Of a stretch of DNA of 64,000 bases, positions 36,977 through 45,683 are shown piece by piece. Each line of letters begins with the position of its first letter. The first letter of the stretch is position 1. Both the position numbers and the translations under genes were made by a program. The notes beneath the pieces were generated by a model that worked only from the letters and a program-made list of their open reading frames with translations, did no database searches and had not been told where the DNA came from. This DNA is from Streptomyces kaniharaensis (lineage in GTDB: Bacteria > Actinomycetota > Actinomycetes > Streptomycetales > Streptomycetaceae), in NCBI RefSeq assembly GCF_009569385.1, contig NZ_WBOF01000001.1, positions 1,674,001 to 1,738,000 of the forward strand, written 5' to 3'.

Positions 36977-38590
36977 ATGGGGAAGCGCACACGGACGGCG
37001 AGCGCCGCCAAGCAGAAGAGCTACACGGTTGAGGCCGAGTGGACGGCCGCGGACCTCGGACTACTGGAGGAACTGAAGAGAGCTGACGCCCTGCTGCCGG
37101 CGGACGCACCGCGCGCACTGATCTCGGTCCGGCTGTCAGTACTGACGGAGGACACCACTTCCCCCGTCCGACAGGAGCTCGATCTCCGCCGCGAGGCCCT
37201 GAACCGCGGGTGCCGGGTCGTCGGGGTCGCCAGCGACCTCAACGTCTCCGCGACAAAGGTGCCACCGTGGAAGCGGAAGCAGCTGGGCGAGTGGTTGAAC
37301 GACCGCTCGCCCGAGTTCGATGTCCTGCTCTTCTGGAAGCTCGACCGGTTCATCCGCCGCCTGTCCGATCTAAACGTCATGATCGACTGGGCGTTGAAGT
37401 ACGGAAAGAACCTCATCTCTCTCAACGACTCGATCGACCTCACTACGGTCGTTGGAAAGATCATGGTGACGCTCATCGGCGGGATCGCCGAGATCGAGGC
37501 GGCCAACACCAGCACGCGCGTGGCGAGCCTGTGGGACTACGCCAAGACACAAGGTGACTGGCTCGTGGGGAAGCCTCCCTTCGGTTACGTCACCGGGGAG
37601 GACGAGAGCGGGAAGGTCGGTCTCTATGTCGACCCCGATGCGTACCGCGCTCTGCACTGGTGTCGGCGCATGGCCCGGAGGCGTGTCTCCGCGCGGCGGA
37701 TGGTCACAGTCCTGAAGCGTGCGGGCCTGGCGAGCGACGGACTCACTCCTTCTACTCTGCTGCGCCAACTCCGTAACCCGGCGCTCACGGGCTACCGGGT
37801 TGAGGAGGACAAGCAGGGCGGAATTCGGCGGTCAAAGCTCGTTCTCGGCACGGACGGCAAGCCGATCAAGGTTGCTGAGCCGATCTTCACGGAGGACGAG
37901 TTCAAACAGCTGCAATCCGACCTCGACCTCCGCAGCACGAACCAGCCGCAGCGGCAGCCCGGCGGCGCGACCAAGTTCCTTGGCGTCATGATCTGCGCCG
38001 ACTGCGACACCAACATGTACGTGCAGAAGACGACGACCAGCGGCAGGGTCTACCAGTACCTCCGCTGCCAGAAGTGCAAGGCCGGCGGTCTGGGCGCGCC
38101 CGACCCGGAAGCGGTCTACGGCAGGCTCGTCGCGGACGTGCTGTCCGTCCTCGGGGAGGAGCCCGTTCAGACGCGGGCCTACGCACAGGGGGCGGAGGCC
38201 CGTATGGAGCAGAAGCGGCTTGAGGAGTCCGTTGCCTACTACATGAAGGAACTGGAGCCGGGAGGCCGGTTTATGAAGACCAAGTTCACCAAGGAGAAGG
38301 CGGAAACGACCCTCGACAAGCTGATCGCCGATCTCGAAGCCATCGACCCAGAGTCCACGAAGGACCGGTGGGTGAACGTCCACAACGGGAAGACGTTCCG
38401 CGAACAGTGGGAGGAAGGCGGCATGGAGGCCATGGCCGCCGACCTCCGACGAGTGGGCATCATGTGCAAGGTCACCAGGACGAAGATCCCGAAGGTCCGC
38501 GCTCCCAAGGTCCACCTCAGGCTGCTCGTCCCGAAGGATGTGCGGAAGCGACTGGTACTCAAGGAGGACGACTTCGGCGAGAAGTTCTAG
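36977..38590 (+). CDS. large serine recombinase (integrase)
   Basis: A 537-residue protein from ATG 36977. The catalytic domain has the nucleophile Ser54 in ISVRLSVLT with Arg52, and KLDRFIRR at 121-128. The recombinase domain begins GKPPFGYV (198-205). A zinc ribbon has Cys339 and Cys342 paired with Cys364 and Cys367 (RCQKCKAGG), followed by a coiled-coil region. This is the full order for phage-type large serine integrases. It starts 63 bases inside attL and reads into the element. Codon use is less G/C-biased than neighbours, consistent with transfer. It is convergent with the rep gene. Confidence 0.95.
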   Translation: MGKRTRTASAAKQKSYTVEAEWTAADLGLLEELKRADALLPADAPRALISVRLSVLTEDTTSPVRQELDLRREALNRGCRVVGVASDLNVSATKVPPWKRKQLGEWLNDRSPEFDVLLFWKLDRFIRRLSDLNVMIDWALKYGKNLISLNDSIDLTTVVGKIMVTLIGGIAEIEAANTSTRVASLWDYAKTQGDWLVGKPPFGYVTGEDESGKVGLYVDPDAYRALHWCRRMARRRVSARRMVTVLKRAGLASDGLTPSTLLRQLRNPALTGYRVEEDKQGGIRRSKLVLGTDGKPIKVAEPIFTEDEFKQLQSDLDLRSTNQPQRQPGGATKFLGVMICADCDTNMYVQKTTTSGRVYQYLRCQKCKAGGLGAPDPEAVYGRLVADVLSVLGEEPVQTRAYAQGAEARMEQKRLEESVAYYMKELEPGGRFMKTKFTKEKAETTLDKLIADLEAIDPESTKDRWVNVHNGKTFREQWEEGGMEAMAADLRRVGIMCKVTRTKIPKVRAPKVHLRLLVPKDVRKRLVLKEDDFGEKF

Positions 38591-38745
38591 GGGTGAGAGG
38601 CCCGGTGCTCTGCCGGTGCCTCTCCCCGCCATCTCACCAGGTCGAACGGCTCTTCACCGCCGTCCTGGTCGATCATGACGATCTCGCTCTCGATAAGTGG
38701 TGCAGCCGTCCGGTTCGCGTCCTCGTCAGGGCGGCGGCCGGTCAC
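38587..38745 (-). CDS. small ORF overlapping rep stop, possible excision-factor position
   Basis: A GTG start overlaps the rep stop codon (GTGA) and a 52-codon frame runs to TAG at 38587, overlapping the integrase stop on the other strand. The product is acidic (PDEDANRTAAPLIESEIVMI). In pSAM2 the xis gene follows rep, but this peptide has no visible HTH. It may be a real coupled gene or a chance frame. Confidence 0.35.
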   Translation of the reverse strand: MTGRRPDEDANRTAAPLIESEIVMIDQDGGEEPFDLVRWRGEAPAEHRASHP

Positions 38746-40196
38746 CTCGGCTCCCAATTCTGGTCGGCACGTGCCAGTTCCTCACGAGCGGTCTGCCGGT
38801 TGGCGGCGAGGCCTTCGGCGATGCCAGCCGCGATGAGGGCTTCGCCGGGGGTATGCCCGGTTCCGGCGAAGCGCCAGGCGGTTTCGGTGGTGGTCTCGGA
38901 GTCCCAGTCGGTGTACAGGTCGCGGGCGCCAGCGAGGGTGCGGGCGTGTTCCGCGCGGTCGGCACGGAGTTGGCCGTAGGTGGTGGAGTAGGCGTAGGTC
39001 TTGGTGAGGCAGTGACCCCGGTAGCCGAGCATGTGGGCCCAGGTGCGCAGGCGCAGGTGTTGCAGTTCGGGCAGGCCGCCTAGGCGCCAGGCCGTGGCGA
39101 TGAGGGCGCGAACGTGGGGGGTGACGTGCAGCGCCCGTATCTCCGCGAGGGATGTGATGCGGCGGTCGACAGCTCCCGCGGTCTCGGCGCTCTTGCTCGT
39201 GTACTTGGCGACGTAGGCGGCTACGGCATCGTCCGTGAGCCGTCCGCCGTTTCCGTTCGTGATCGGGTGGGCGTCGAGCTGGGTGCCGAAGCTGAGCCGC
39301 CCGCCGCCGTAGGCCGCCGAGTAGGGGCACGGTAGCGCCACGGCGGAAGCCGCCGAGTGGACCGTCTCAAGGAGGAGGTCCGCGGTTGCCCAGGCCGGGG
39401 GCGGAGAGGCGGGCCCGTCGGGGCCGTCGAGGCGGATGACGGCGTGGAAGTGGACGGCGCCGCGCTTCTGGTACTCGGCGACCTTGGTGGCCGACACGCG
39501 GACCAGGGTGCGCACCTCTGAGCGGCCAACGCCCGCCCCGGTGGCGACGTGGTGGTAGAGGTTGTCGCGGAAAGCCTTCCACAGTGCGGGGGCCATGGCG
39601 TTCCACAGGATGTGGCCGGGGTAGTGGTAGCAGTTGCCGCACAGCGGCTGTCCGATGAGCGGGTCCGTGTCCGGGTGGGTTCGGCCGCAGCCATGACGCC
39701 CGCCGTGCTCGCAGCGTCGGCGCCGGGCCCGGTGGCAGTCGCCCGCGCGGTGGACCGGGCCGAACGAGGGGGCAGTCAGGGTGACGAACAGGCGCGGGTG
39801 CTTGCGCACCGTGTCGGGGACGCCCTTGCCGCCGATGAGGCCGGAGCGGACGAGGTGGAAGGTGTCACCGCTGTGCTCACGGGAACAGGACGGACAGCGG
39901 GAGGCCCGGCGGTTGCGGCAGCGGACGGCCAGTCGGCCGCCGGGTTCAGTGGCGGTCGTGAAGTGCCGCAGGACCTCACCCGTGGCGGCGTCCAGGGTGG
40001 TGGAGTGCCCGGTGAGGTAGACCGGTTCGGCACAGCCGCCGGTTGCACGGATCTGCTCCAGCCACCTGTCCAGGTCCGGCATCTCGCCGAGGCGGACCAA
40101 GTCGCGGTCTATGGAGGGTAGTTGGCGCAGCCGCGCCTCCCGGTCGAGGAAGGCGCGGCGTGCGGTGGGGTCGGTGTACGGGTTGGGGTGGGTCAT
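38742..40196 (-). CDS. RepSA-like rolling-circle replication initiator
   Basis: A 484-residue protein beginning MTHPNPYTDPTARRAFLDRE. It shows a Cys cluster (RASRCPSCSREHSGDTFHL), the HUH metal motif in GAVHFHAVIRL (His249, His251), and a candidate nucleophile Tyr328 or Tyr332 in AAYVAKYTSKS. These match the initiator of pSAM2-type elements, which nicks a double-strand origin often inside its own gene. Length is close to pSAM2 RepSA. It lies downstream of the transfer genes on the same strand. Confidence 0.9.
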   Translation of the reverse strand: MTHPNPYTDPTARRAFLDREARLRQLPSIDRDLVRLGEMPDLDRWLEQIRATGGCAEPVYLTGHSTTLDAATGEVLRHFTTATEPGGRLAVRCRNRRASRCPSCSREHSGDTFHLVRSGLIGGKGVPDTVRKHPRLFVTLTAPSFGPVHRAGDCHRARRRRCEHGGRHGCGRTHPDTDPLIGQPLCGNCYHYPGHILWNAMAPALWKAFRDNLYHHVATGAGVGRSEVRTLVRVSATKVAEYQKRGAVHFHAVIRLDGPDGPASPPPAWATADLLLETVHSAASAVALPCPYSAAYGGGRLSFGTQLDAHPITNGNGGRLTDDAVAAYVAKYTSKSAETAGAVDRRITSLAEIRALHVTPHVRALIATAWRLGGLPELQHLRLRTWAHMLGYRGHCLTKTYAYSTTYGQLRADRAEHARTLAGARDLYTDWDSETTTETAWRFAGTGHTPGEALIAAGIAEGLAANRQTAREELARADQNWEPR

Positions 40197-40353
40197 GGTG
40201 GGTGTCTCCAGGGCCAGGGTTCGCCGGGCCCCGGCCGGGCCAAGCTGTGCGTGGTGCGGCCGGGGTTGGCATGGGGGCGGGTGGAGGGTGTCCGGCGGTC
40301 GGTGGTGGGGCCGCCGGTGGGGGTTGGGCTGGTTGGCACGGTGATCACGTCTT

Positions 40354-40548
40354 TCAGGTGGTGGTGTGGGTGAGGCCTTGGACGAGCCAGCTCACGGCGT
40401 AGACGACGGGGTTGGCCCAGCCGATGCGGTCGAGGTAGATGCCGAGGACGCCGATCAGGAGGACGTGCCAGACCTTGAGTTCGCCGGAGCGGACCAGGAG
40501 GAAGGTGACGAGGGCCAGGACGGCGGTCAGGATGAGGACGGCGCCCAT
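40354..40548 (-). CDS. small membrane protein, Spd-like transfer gene
   Basis: A 64-residue protein from ATG 40548, overlapping the stop of the TraB-like gene (TGATG). Two hydrophobic helices are visible: VLILTAVLALVTFLLV and VWHVLLIGVLGIYL, with a third amphipathic stretch at the end. Small hydrophobic Spd proteins accompany TraB in Streptomyces plasmids and help intramycelial spread. The assignment rests on size, hydrophobicity and position. Confidence 0.65.
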   Translation of the reverse strand: MGAVLILTAVLALVTFLLVRSGELKVWHVLLIGVLGIYLDRIGWANPVVYAVSWLVQGLTHTTT

Positions 40549-41852
40549 CAGACGTAGACCCCTTCGCTCGGCTCGTCGACGTGGAGACCAGGCCAGGCCG
40601 GAGCCAGGCGGGCGTACTTCCTGGCCGTGCGCCGAGCCTGGTCGGGGGTGACGTGGATCGAGCGAGCACGGAGCCACTGACCGTCGGTGTCGGCGGTGAT
40701 GGCGACGCCCTGTTCGGCGAGCGTGATCCGCTGCGCTGCGGCAAGGGCGTCCTTGTTGAGGTCGCCCAGCGCCATCTCCGCCGTACCCGCGTCGCTCACC
40801 CGATGGCAGACCCGGCCGGCCAACTGCGCCCGCAGGGCCGTGACGCCGGGCCCGAGGTCCGAGCCGACCCGCTGTCCGGCGATCAGCAGGTGGACGCCGA
40901 GGGCCGCGCCGAGCTGGGAGAGCCGCAGGAGGTTGGTGGAGATCTCCCCGACCTCCGCCTTGTCCTCTCGCGTGGCCATCAGATACAGCTCGGCCACCTC
41001 GTCGACGATCACGACGATGGGCATCTTGCGGAGCTTCGCGGGCAGGTCCCAGATCGACCGGGCCCCGGCCGAGCGGCACAGCTGCATGCGCGCCTCAGTC
41101 TCGGCGACCAGTTCGGCTAGGAGCCGGGCGGCCTCGACCCGTGTGGATGCCAGGGCGGACAGGCGGTCTTCGAACAGGGACAGTTCCATGCCGCCCTTGA
41201 GGTCGATGCCGAACAGGGCGACGCGTTGCGGGGCGAGTTCCTTCACCAGGGCGGCGACCAGAGTGGACTTGCCGGAGCGGGTCGCGCCGACGATCAGCCA
41301 GTGCGGCGCCTTCCGGAAGTCGATCACCCAGACGCGGCCGTCCTCCAGTAGGCCGACCACGGCCCGCAGTACGCGCCGCTTCAGCTGGTAGGGCACGACG
41401 GGTGCCCGGAGCGGGTCCCAGGCGAGCGCGGACAGGGTCACGAACCCGCGCTCGTCCGAGAACAGCCGCACCGTGTGCACCCGCCAGGCGTGCGTGAGAG
41501 CTTCAACGGCGGACAGGAAGTGGTCCGGCACCTGCCCGGGATGCAGGCGCACCGCCACGTCCAGGCCTCCGCGCCGCAGCTTCGGCACGCCCAGCCGGGG
41601 AGGGACCGGCCGCAGCGGATCACCGCGCACCACCATGTCCCCGAGCAGCGCCCGCCCGGGACGCGTGGCCACGGCCAGGCCGAGGTTCGTGGTCAGCCGC
41701 CGCCAGGTGAGGCGGACCCGGACCACGGTCACGGGGTAGCCGAGCAGGCACCACCACACGTAGTGGTACGTGCGCCGCAGCCCCGGGGCGGTGCCGAGCA
41801 GGATGAGCACCAGGGCGAGCAGCGCCACCCAGAGGAGCTGGACCAGCATCAC
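40548..41852 (-). CDS. FtsK/SpoIIIE-type DNA translocase (TraB/TraSA-like)
   Basis: A 434-residue protein with an N-terminal membrane region (LLWVALLALVLILLG), Walker A GATRSGKST at 189-197, and Walker B IVVIVDE at 279-285. In Streptomyces plasmids and AICEs, TraB forms a hexamer at hyphal tips and pumps double-stranded DNA without nicking. The start GTG 41852 overlaps the previous small gene. It is the central gene of the transfer operon. Confidence 0.93.
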   Translation of the reverse strand: MMLVQLLWVALLALVLILLGTAPGLRRTYHYVWWCLLGYPVTVVRVRLTWRRLTTNLGLAVATRPGRALLGDMVVRGDPLRPVPPRLGVPKLRRGGLDVAVRLHPGQVPDHFLSAVEALTHAWRVHTVRLFSDERGFVTLSALAWDPLRAPVVPYQLKRRVLRAVVGLLEDGRVWVIDFRKAPHWLIVGATRSGKSTLVAALVKELAPQRVALFGIDLKGGMELSLFEDRLSALASTRVEAARLLAELVAETEARMQLCRSAGARSIWDLPAKLRKMPIVVIVDEVAELYLMATREDKAEVGEISTNLLRLSQLGAALGVHLLIAGQRVGSDLGPGVTALRAQLAGRVCHRVSDAGTAEMALGDLNKDALAAAQRITLAEQGVAITADTDGQWLRARSIHVTPDQARRTARKYARLAPAWPGLHVDEPSEGVYV

Positions 41853-42055
41853 GACCGTCCCCCGTTCTCCATCGCGGTGTTGTGCGCTTCGGTCTCCAGG
41901 TCGCGGGCCTGGCCAGCGGCCTTGGTGGCCAGGGTCGCGATGTGATCGAAGAGCTGGGCGCCGCTGTCGTCGGCGGCGAACGGGTTGACCTCGTCGGCCA
42001 GGTCGCCGAGTTCACACAGCAGACGACGGAGCCGGGCGCGAGTGGCGGTACTCAT
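41849..42055 (-). CDS. small conserved element protein
   Basis: A 68-residue, mostly helical, acidic protein from ATG 42055: MSTATRARLRRLLCELGDLA, then DEVNPFAADDSGAQLFDHIA. It overlaps the stop of the upstream gene (TGATG) and its stop overlaps the TraB-like start, so the three genes are translationally coupled. Function is not recognised. Confidence 0.6.
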   Translation of the reverse strand: MSTATRARLRRLLCELGDLADEVNPFAADDSGAQLFDHIATLATKAAGQARDLETEAHNTAMENGGRS

Positions 42056-42414
42056 CAGGCGTCGCCGCTCTTGCGCGAGCCCGCCGACGCGGGGGCCGGG
42101 GCGGGGGCGGGGGTGATGGCGTCGGCGCGGAAGGACAGGCCGTGTCGGTCCCCCATCGCCCACGAGAAGGCGGTCAGGCCGGTGACGTGCACCCGCACGC
42201 CCTCGACGATGCCGACCGGTTCGCCGGACACGCTGATCTCGATGATCGAGGCTCGCCGGCCCTCCTGACGCACGGCGACGCCGACCGTGTAGACGGTCTG
42301 GCCCTCCCGGTCCTTACGCACCTCTCCGGTCTCGCGGTTCGCGATCCGCGCCTCGGGGGCGACGATGCAGGTCATCGCGCCAAGGCGGGTCATGTCAACG
42401 GGAATGGACTGCAT
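42055..42414 (-). CDS. Pra-like activator candidate, first gene of transfer operon
   Basis: A 119-residue protein from ATG 42414 (MQSIPVDMTRLGAMTCIVAP), probably beta-rich (TVYTVGVAVRQEGRRASIIE, IVEGVRVHVTGLTAFSWAMG) with a Pro/Ala tail. In pSAM2 the activator Pra is under KorSA control. This gene lies divergently next to a KorSA-like repressor, which fits that role. No diagnostic motif is known to me, so Pra is an inference from size and context. Confidence 0.5.
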   Translation of the reverse strand: MQSIPVDMTRLGAMTCIVAPEARIANRETGEVRKDREGQTVYTVGVAVRQEGRRASIIEISVSGEPVGIVEGVRVHVTGLTAFSWAMGDRHGLSFRADAITPAPAPAPASAGSRKSGDA

Positions 42415-42460
42415 GAGCGCACGCTCCTAGGGACACCAAGGCCGCCTGACGTATGTCGTC

Positions 42461-42535
42461 AAACGTACTTACCTTTGGTGAGATCGATGATGCCCCTCCT
42501 TGACGCCCCGGCGCAAGCAATTCATGCTTACGTTT
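42461..42535. promoter_or_regulatory. candidate operator region between Pra-like and KorSA-like genes
   Basis: AAACGTA (42461-42467) and TACGTTT (42529-42535) form widely spaced inverted half-sites. A TTGACG -35-like hexamer lies at about 42499 on the plus strand, toward the repressor gene. KorSA of pSAM2 binds the promoters of both pra and its own gene, so repressor sites are expected here. Confidence 0.35.
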
Positions 42536-42666
42536 AACGCCTAGCAACTGACGACAGACATAGAGATGCCACCCGACCAGGGCAAACGACCACACACAAC
42601 CCTCGAAACGACACGACACACACGCGAAGCGGGCCTCCCCGGCGCCCGCACCAAGGGGTCAACACC

Positions 42667-43455
42667 ATGGCGATCATCCGGAACGAGGCACTGCACAAGC
42701 AGGTAGCGGCGGCGATGCGACAGTCGATCGCCACCGGCGAATGGCCTCCCGGAACCCAACTGCCGACGGAGACCGATCTCGCCGAGAAGTACGGCGTCTC
42801 CCGACCAACTGTCAGGCTCGCCGTCGCGGCCCTGCGCAGTGAAGGCCTGTTGGACGTCAAGCAGGGACGCGGCACCTTCGTCCGCACCACCGTCCACGGC
42901 CCCGCCAGCGCCATGGAGCGCACGGTCACCGTCCGCGGCAGCCAGTACGAGACGCCTGCCGACGCGTGGTTCGGGCAGGGCGAGGAGCCAACCGTCTACC
43001 GCACCCGCACGGACGCCATCACCGGGCCACTGCTGGGCATGGACGAGGGCGAAGCGATGTTCGGCTGCGACCGCCTGATCACCGACCCGAACGGCGACGG
43101 CCGCGCCCTCCACCGACTCCTGCTCCCCATGGAGCACGTCACCGGGACTCCGCTCGCCAAAGAGCCCGGCGTGACACCCACCGAGGCCTACGCCATGCTG
43201 GTCGCCGCCGGTCACAACCTTGCCTGGCGCGAGCGGGTGAGCGCGCGCATCCCCCAGCCCGACGAGCGGCAGGCCCTGCGCCTGTCCGAGGCCGCCGTCC
43301 TGCTGGTCGTCCACCGCGTCACGTATGACCAGGCCGCAGGCCTGCCCTTGATTCTCGAAGAGACCAGGCTCGGGGCCGAAACCGCCGCTCTCGCCTACGA
43401 AATCGAGGCCGCCAAGCCCAAGCGCGCCACGCGAGCGGCGAAGGCAACCCGCTAA
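42667..43455 (+). CDS. GntR/HutC-family repressor (KorSA-like)
   Basis: A 262-residue regulator: winged helix at residues 5-75 (ALHKQVAAAMRQSIATGEWP, LPTETDLAEKYGVSRPTVRL, VKQGRGTFV), then a UTRA ligand domain (MERTVTVRG to RLGAETAAL). GntR/HutC proteins of this kind hold AICE transfer and replication genes silent (Kor function). It is divergent from the Pra/Tra operon. Confidence 0.88.
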   Translation: MAIIRNEALHKQVAAAMRQSIATGEWPPGTQLPTETDLAEKYGVSRPTVRLAVAALRSEGLLDVKQGRGTFVRTTVHGPASAMERTVTVRGSQYETPADAWFGQGEEPTVYRTRTDAITGPLLGMDEGEAMFGCDRLITDPNGDGRALHRLLLPMEHVTGTPLAKEPGVTPTEAYAMLVAAGHNLAWRERVSARIPQPDERQALRLSEAAVLLVVHRVTYDQAAGLPLILEETRLGAETAALAYEIEAAKPKRATRAAKATR

Positions 43456-43856
43456 CCTCGCCTGTACCGATCAGCCACCACGTCCGGACAGAGCGCGGGG
43501 GCTGTCGCAACTTGCCTTTACTTACTCAAGCGGCGGCGCATCCGCGCCGCCGGGCGCCTGGCCCGCCCACGATGCACAGCGCGCACGAAGATCAAAGGCG
43601 CTCAGGCCCGTTCGCTGCCGCCGGGTGGTCGGGGTGGCCGGCCGAGGGAAGCTTTACGCACCTTGCCGGGCTGGGGCCCGCGTCGGGCAAGGACGGGGGG
43701 CCACTCGGGCCAATTGCGGGCAGGCCCAAGACCTGCCCGATTTCGCGGGCCAGCTTACGGCCCCCCGACCATGCCCGACCCCAACCCGCCAAGGACACCG
43801 CCCAAAGCCTCCCCCAACCGGCCACGCGCTCACCATCCCCGCCGGGCCGCTACCGG
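43456..43856. other. gene-free stretch in the element
   Basis: No convincing gene. A stem CGGCGGCG/CGCCGCCG near 43531-43552 may end korSA transcription. A TTTACTTACTC sequence at about 43515 recalls the ACTTAC found near the KorSA-like operator region. Open frames on both strands here are Trp/Gly- or Pro/Arg-biased and look non-coding. Confidence 0.4.
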
Positions 43857-44150
43857 TCAGGCCAGCTCCCGACGGGCGTACGCGGCCAGGCACAGCAGTT
43901 CCTCCAGGCTCAGCCATCCTTCGGCGACACCCACCAGCCGCACCACCGGCCCACCCTGGGCATCCGTGTCGGCGACCGCCCGCAACTGCGAACGCTCCAC
44001 CCCGCACGCAGCCAGAAGCCCGTTCAGCTCGACCGCCGTCCGCCGCGCGGCCCGCCACCCCGCCGCGTAGTCCACGCCAGGCAGCCACAGCCACGAGTCC
44101 GGATCCAGGTCCTCCGCCGACTCCCAACAGAAGTCGTCATCCCCGTCCAA
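43857..44150 (-). CDS. hypothetical element protein
   Basis: A 97-residue acidic protein from about 44150: MDGDDDFCWESAEDLDPDSW, then WRAARRTAVELNGLLAACGV and GWLSLEELLCLAAYARRELA. Amphipathic helices are likely. It is isolated by a terminator from the four-gene operon upstream. Not recognised. Confidence 0.55.
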   Translation of the reverse strand: MDGDDDFCWESAEDLDPDSWLWLPGVDYAAGWRAARRTAVELNGLLAACGVERSQLRAVADTDAQGGPVVRLVGVAEGWLSLEELLCLAAYARRELA

Positions 44151-44245
44151 CAGTGCTTCAACTCCCTTGATCTACAACCGAACCGGCTCATCCGTGCACA
44201 GACATGCCGAAGATCCCGATACCATCGGCACCGGGTTCCGACCCA

Positions 44246-44286
44246 CCGGACCACCCCAGCCCCGCCAAGGTCACGGGGTGGTCCGG
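44246..44286 (-). terminator. terminator of the HATPase operon
   Basis: A perfect 12-base stem (44246-44257 with 44275-44286) with a 17-base loop, 37 bases past the last gene of the operon. Confidence 0.6.
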
Positions 44287-44322
44287 CACGTCTTCAGTTG
44301 TCCCTGATCAAGTCAGGCAGCC

Positions 44323-44607
44323 CTACCGCGCACTCCCTTCGTGGTCACGGCCGAAGATCCTCCGGAACAACTCCGCCTCGTTCAGACCGGCCAGCGGGTC
44401 GTCAACTCCGGTGTGCTCCCGCCAGATACGCCGCATCAACCGCGACGGAGAGCTGTCGAGGTAGCCGGGTTCGGCGAACCATGCCGCCACCGCGCGGTGG
44501 GCCGCACGCCGCCGAGGGGAGAGGGCCCACACCGGCCAGAAGAACTGACCACGCAGCGACCACCACCACACGACCCGGCCCAGCCAGGTCCGAAGGTCCC
44601 CTCGCAT
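44323..44607 (-). CDS. 94-residue Trp/Arg-rich protein, fourth gene of cargo operon
   Basis: From ATG 44607 (MRGDLRTWLGRVVWWWSLRG), overlapping the previous stop as TGATG. The N-terminal half is unusually rich in Trp and Arg (VVWWWSLRGQFFWPVWALSP), suggesting membrane association or interaction with membranes or nucleic acid. The C-terminal half is helical (LAGLNEAELFRRIFGRDHEG). No family recognised. Confidence 0.6.
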   Translation of the reverse strand: MRGDLRTWLGRVVWWWSLRGQFFWPVWALSPRRRAAHRAVAAWFAEPGYLDSSPSRLMRRIWREHTGVDDPLAGLNEAELFRRIFGRDHEGSAR

Positions 44608-44963
44608 CACGACGACGCCCCAGGTTCGACCGGGTACAGCTTCACCACGTGCGGAGTCAGACCGACGAACGCCAGCGCCCGCACCTGCCCGTACATCGCC
44701 AGCCGATGACCGATCCCCTGAACCGCGTCCGGCCCGAACAGCTCGTCGAAGTACTTGCGCTGCTCTACATCCAGGGGCAGCGCTCGCAGCGAGCCCAGGA
44801 GCGCCGCCAGCGCGTCCGGCAACTTGGAGAACTGCGCAGGCCCCGTCACGCCGCGGACCTCCACCACCACCGGGAACGGGAACGGCGAAGCAGCACCAGA
44901 CCCCGAACTCCCGCCGGCCAGCACCAGCTCCGCCGCCGGCGCGCCGCTGCCTTGAAGCGACAT
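44607..44963 (-). CDS. 118-residue protein, third gene of cargo operon
   Basis: From ATG 44963 (or GTG 44966), overlapping the stop of the zinc-knuckle gene. A Gly/Ser-rich N-terminus is followed by FPVVVEVRGVTGPAQFSKLP and a helical C-terminus (DVEQRKYFDELFGPDAVQGI). It is translationally coupled on both sides. No family recognised. Confidence 0.6.
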   Translation of the reverse strand: MSLQGSGAPAAELVLAGGSSGSGAASPFPFPVVVEVRGVTGPAQFSKLPDALAALLGSLRALPLDVEQRKYFDELFGPDAVQGIGHRLAMYGQVRALAFVGLTPHVVKLYPVEPGASS

Positions 44964-45121
44964 CACCGCGCCGACACCTCCCCGGCACCACGCGGGTGCC
45001 TCTTGTGGACACCGACCGTCTGACCGTTGACGACGATGTACCGCGCCGCCGCCTTCCACAGACCCGCACCGCAGTAGTGGCACCTCGTCGCCGCCGCCCC
45101 GGACGCCCGCCCGAGCCTCAT
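44963..45121 (-). CDS. 52-residue zinc-knuckle-like peptide, second gene of cargo operon
   Basis: From ATG 45121, overlapping the HATPase stop (ATGA). Contains CHYCG, a CxxC knuckle, and a basic tail (VHKRHPRGAGEVSAR). With only one CxxC it may bind metal as a dimer or not at all. Coupling on both sides supports expression. Confidence 0.6.
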   Translation of the reverse strand: MRLGRASGAAATRCHYCGAGLWKAAARYIVVNGQTVGVHKRHPRGAGEVSAR

Positions 45122-45642
45122 CGCGCACCGCCTTCCGGGCCCACCAAGGCCCAAACGATCTTCCCGATACCTTCCGGCCGAGGCGCACAGCCCCACTCCA
45201 CCGACAAGGCCTCCACCAGGCACAACCCCCGACCCGACAGGTCGTCCGCACCGGTCGAACGCCGGATCACCGGCTTCTCGCTGCTCGCGTCGTGCACCTC
45301 GATCCGAAGGCGGCTGCACACGATCTCGAACTGCACGGCGATCTCTCGCCCAGGGGAAACCCGGGCGTGCTGCACCGCGTTGGTCACCAACTCCGACAGC
45401 ACCAGTTCGCCGACGTCGGCCAGTGCCCCGCCGTCCGGGATGCCGTCGAGGAAGTCGCGCAGGTGCTTCCTGGCCGCCCCGGCCGACCTGCGATGGCGGG
45501 TGAGCATCGCCCCGAAGACAGGTATCCCGCCGGCCGGCCTGTGCGACTCGGCGCCGTCCCGGGGTTCTCCCGAGCTGATCACGTGCACCACCCTCCCGAT
45601 GCCCAATGGCGGCCCGAACATGGACGTTCCGGCCCTTGACAC
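45118..45642 (-). CDS. HATPase_c_2 (RsbW-like) regulatory ATP-binding protein
   Basis: A protein of up to 174 residues. The GHKL N-box is ELVTNAVQHA at 84-93, the G1 box EVHDAS lies at 115-120, and the G2 box SGRGLCLVEAL at 136-146. Such short single-domain ATPases act as anti-sigma factors or serine kinases in Streptomyces and often sit beside XRE-type regulators. It heads a four-gene coupled operon and is divergent from the HTH/TPR gene across a palindrome. The start may be internal (Met8). Confidence 0.85.
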   Translation of the reverse strand: MSRAGTSMFGPPLGIGRVVHVISSGEPRDGAESHRPAGGIPVFGAMLTRHRRSAGAARKHLRDFLDGIPDGGALADVGELVLSELVTNAVQHARVSPGREIAVQFEIVCSRLRIEVHDASSEKPVIRRSTGADDLSGRGLCLVEALSVEWGCAPRPEGIGKIVWALVGPEGGAR

Positions 45643-45683
45643 CAGGTTGCCGAGAGGGAATACGGACTTCGCACCCAGGCTGA

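Noticed and set aside
40193..40350. Possible 51-codon minus-strand gene between the Spd-like gene and rep
   Set aside because: Product is Pro/Thr/Arg low complexity; it overlaps the rep start, but nothing else supports it.
43592..43825. Minus-strand Trp/Gly-rich frame of 77 codons
   Set aside because: Composition matches the underlying GGGC-rich DNA; no ribosome site and no coding-like periodicity.
43512..45023. Plus-strand frame of 503 codons in the element
   Set aside because: Arg/Pro/His-rich shadow opposite the coupled minus-strand cargo genes, which have start/stop overlaps and real motifs.
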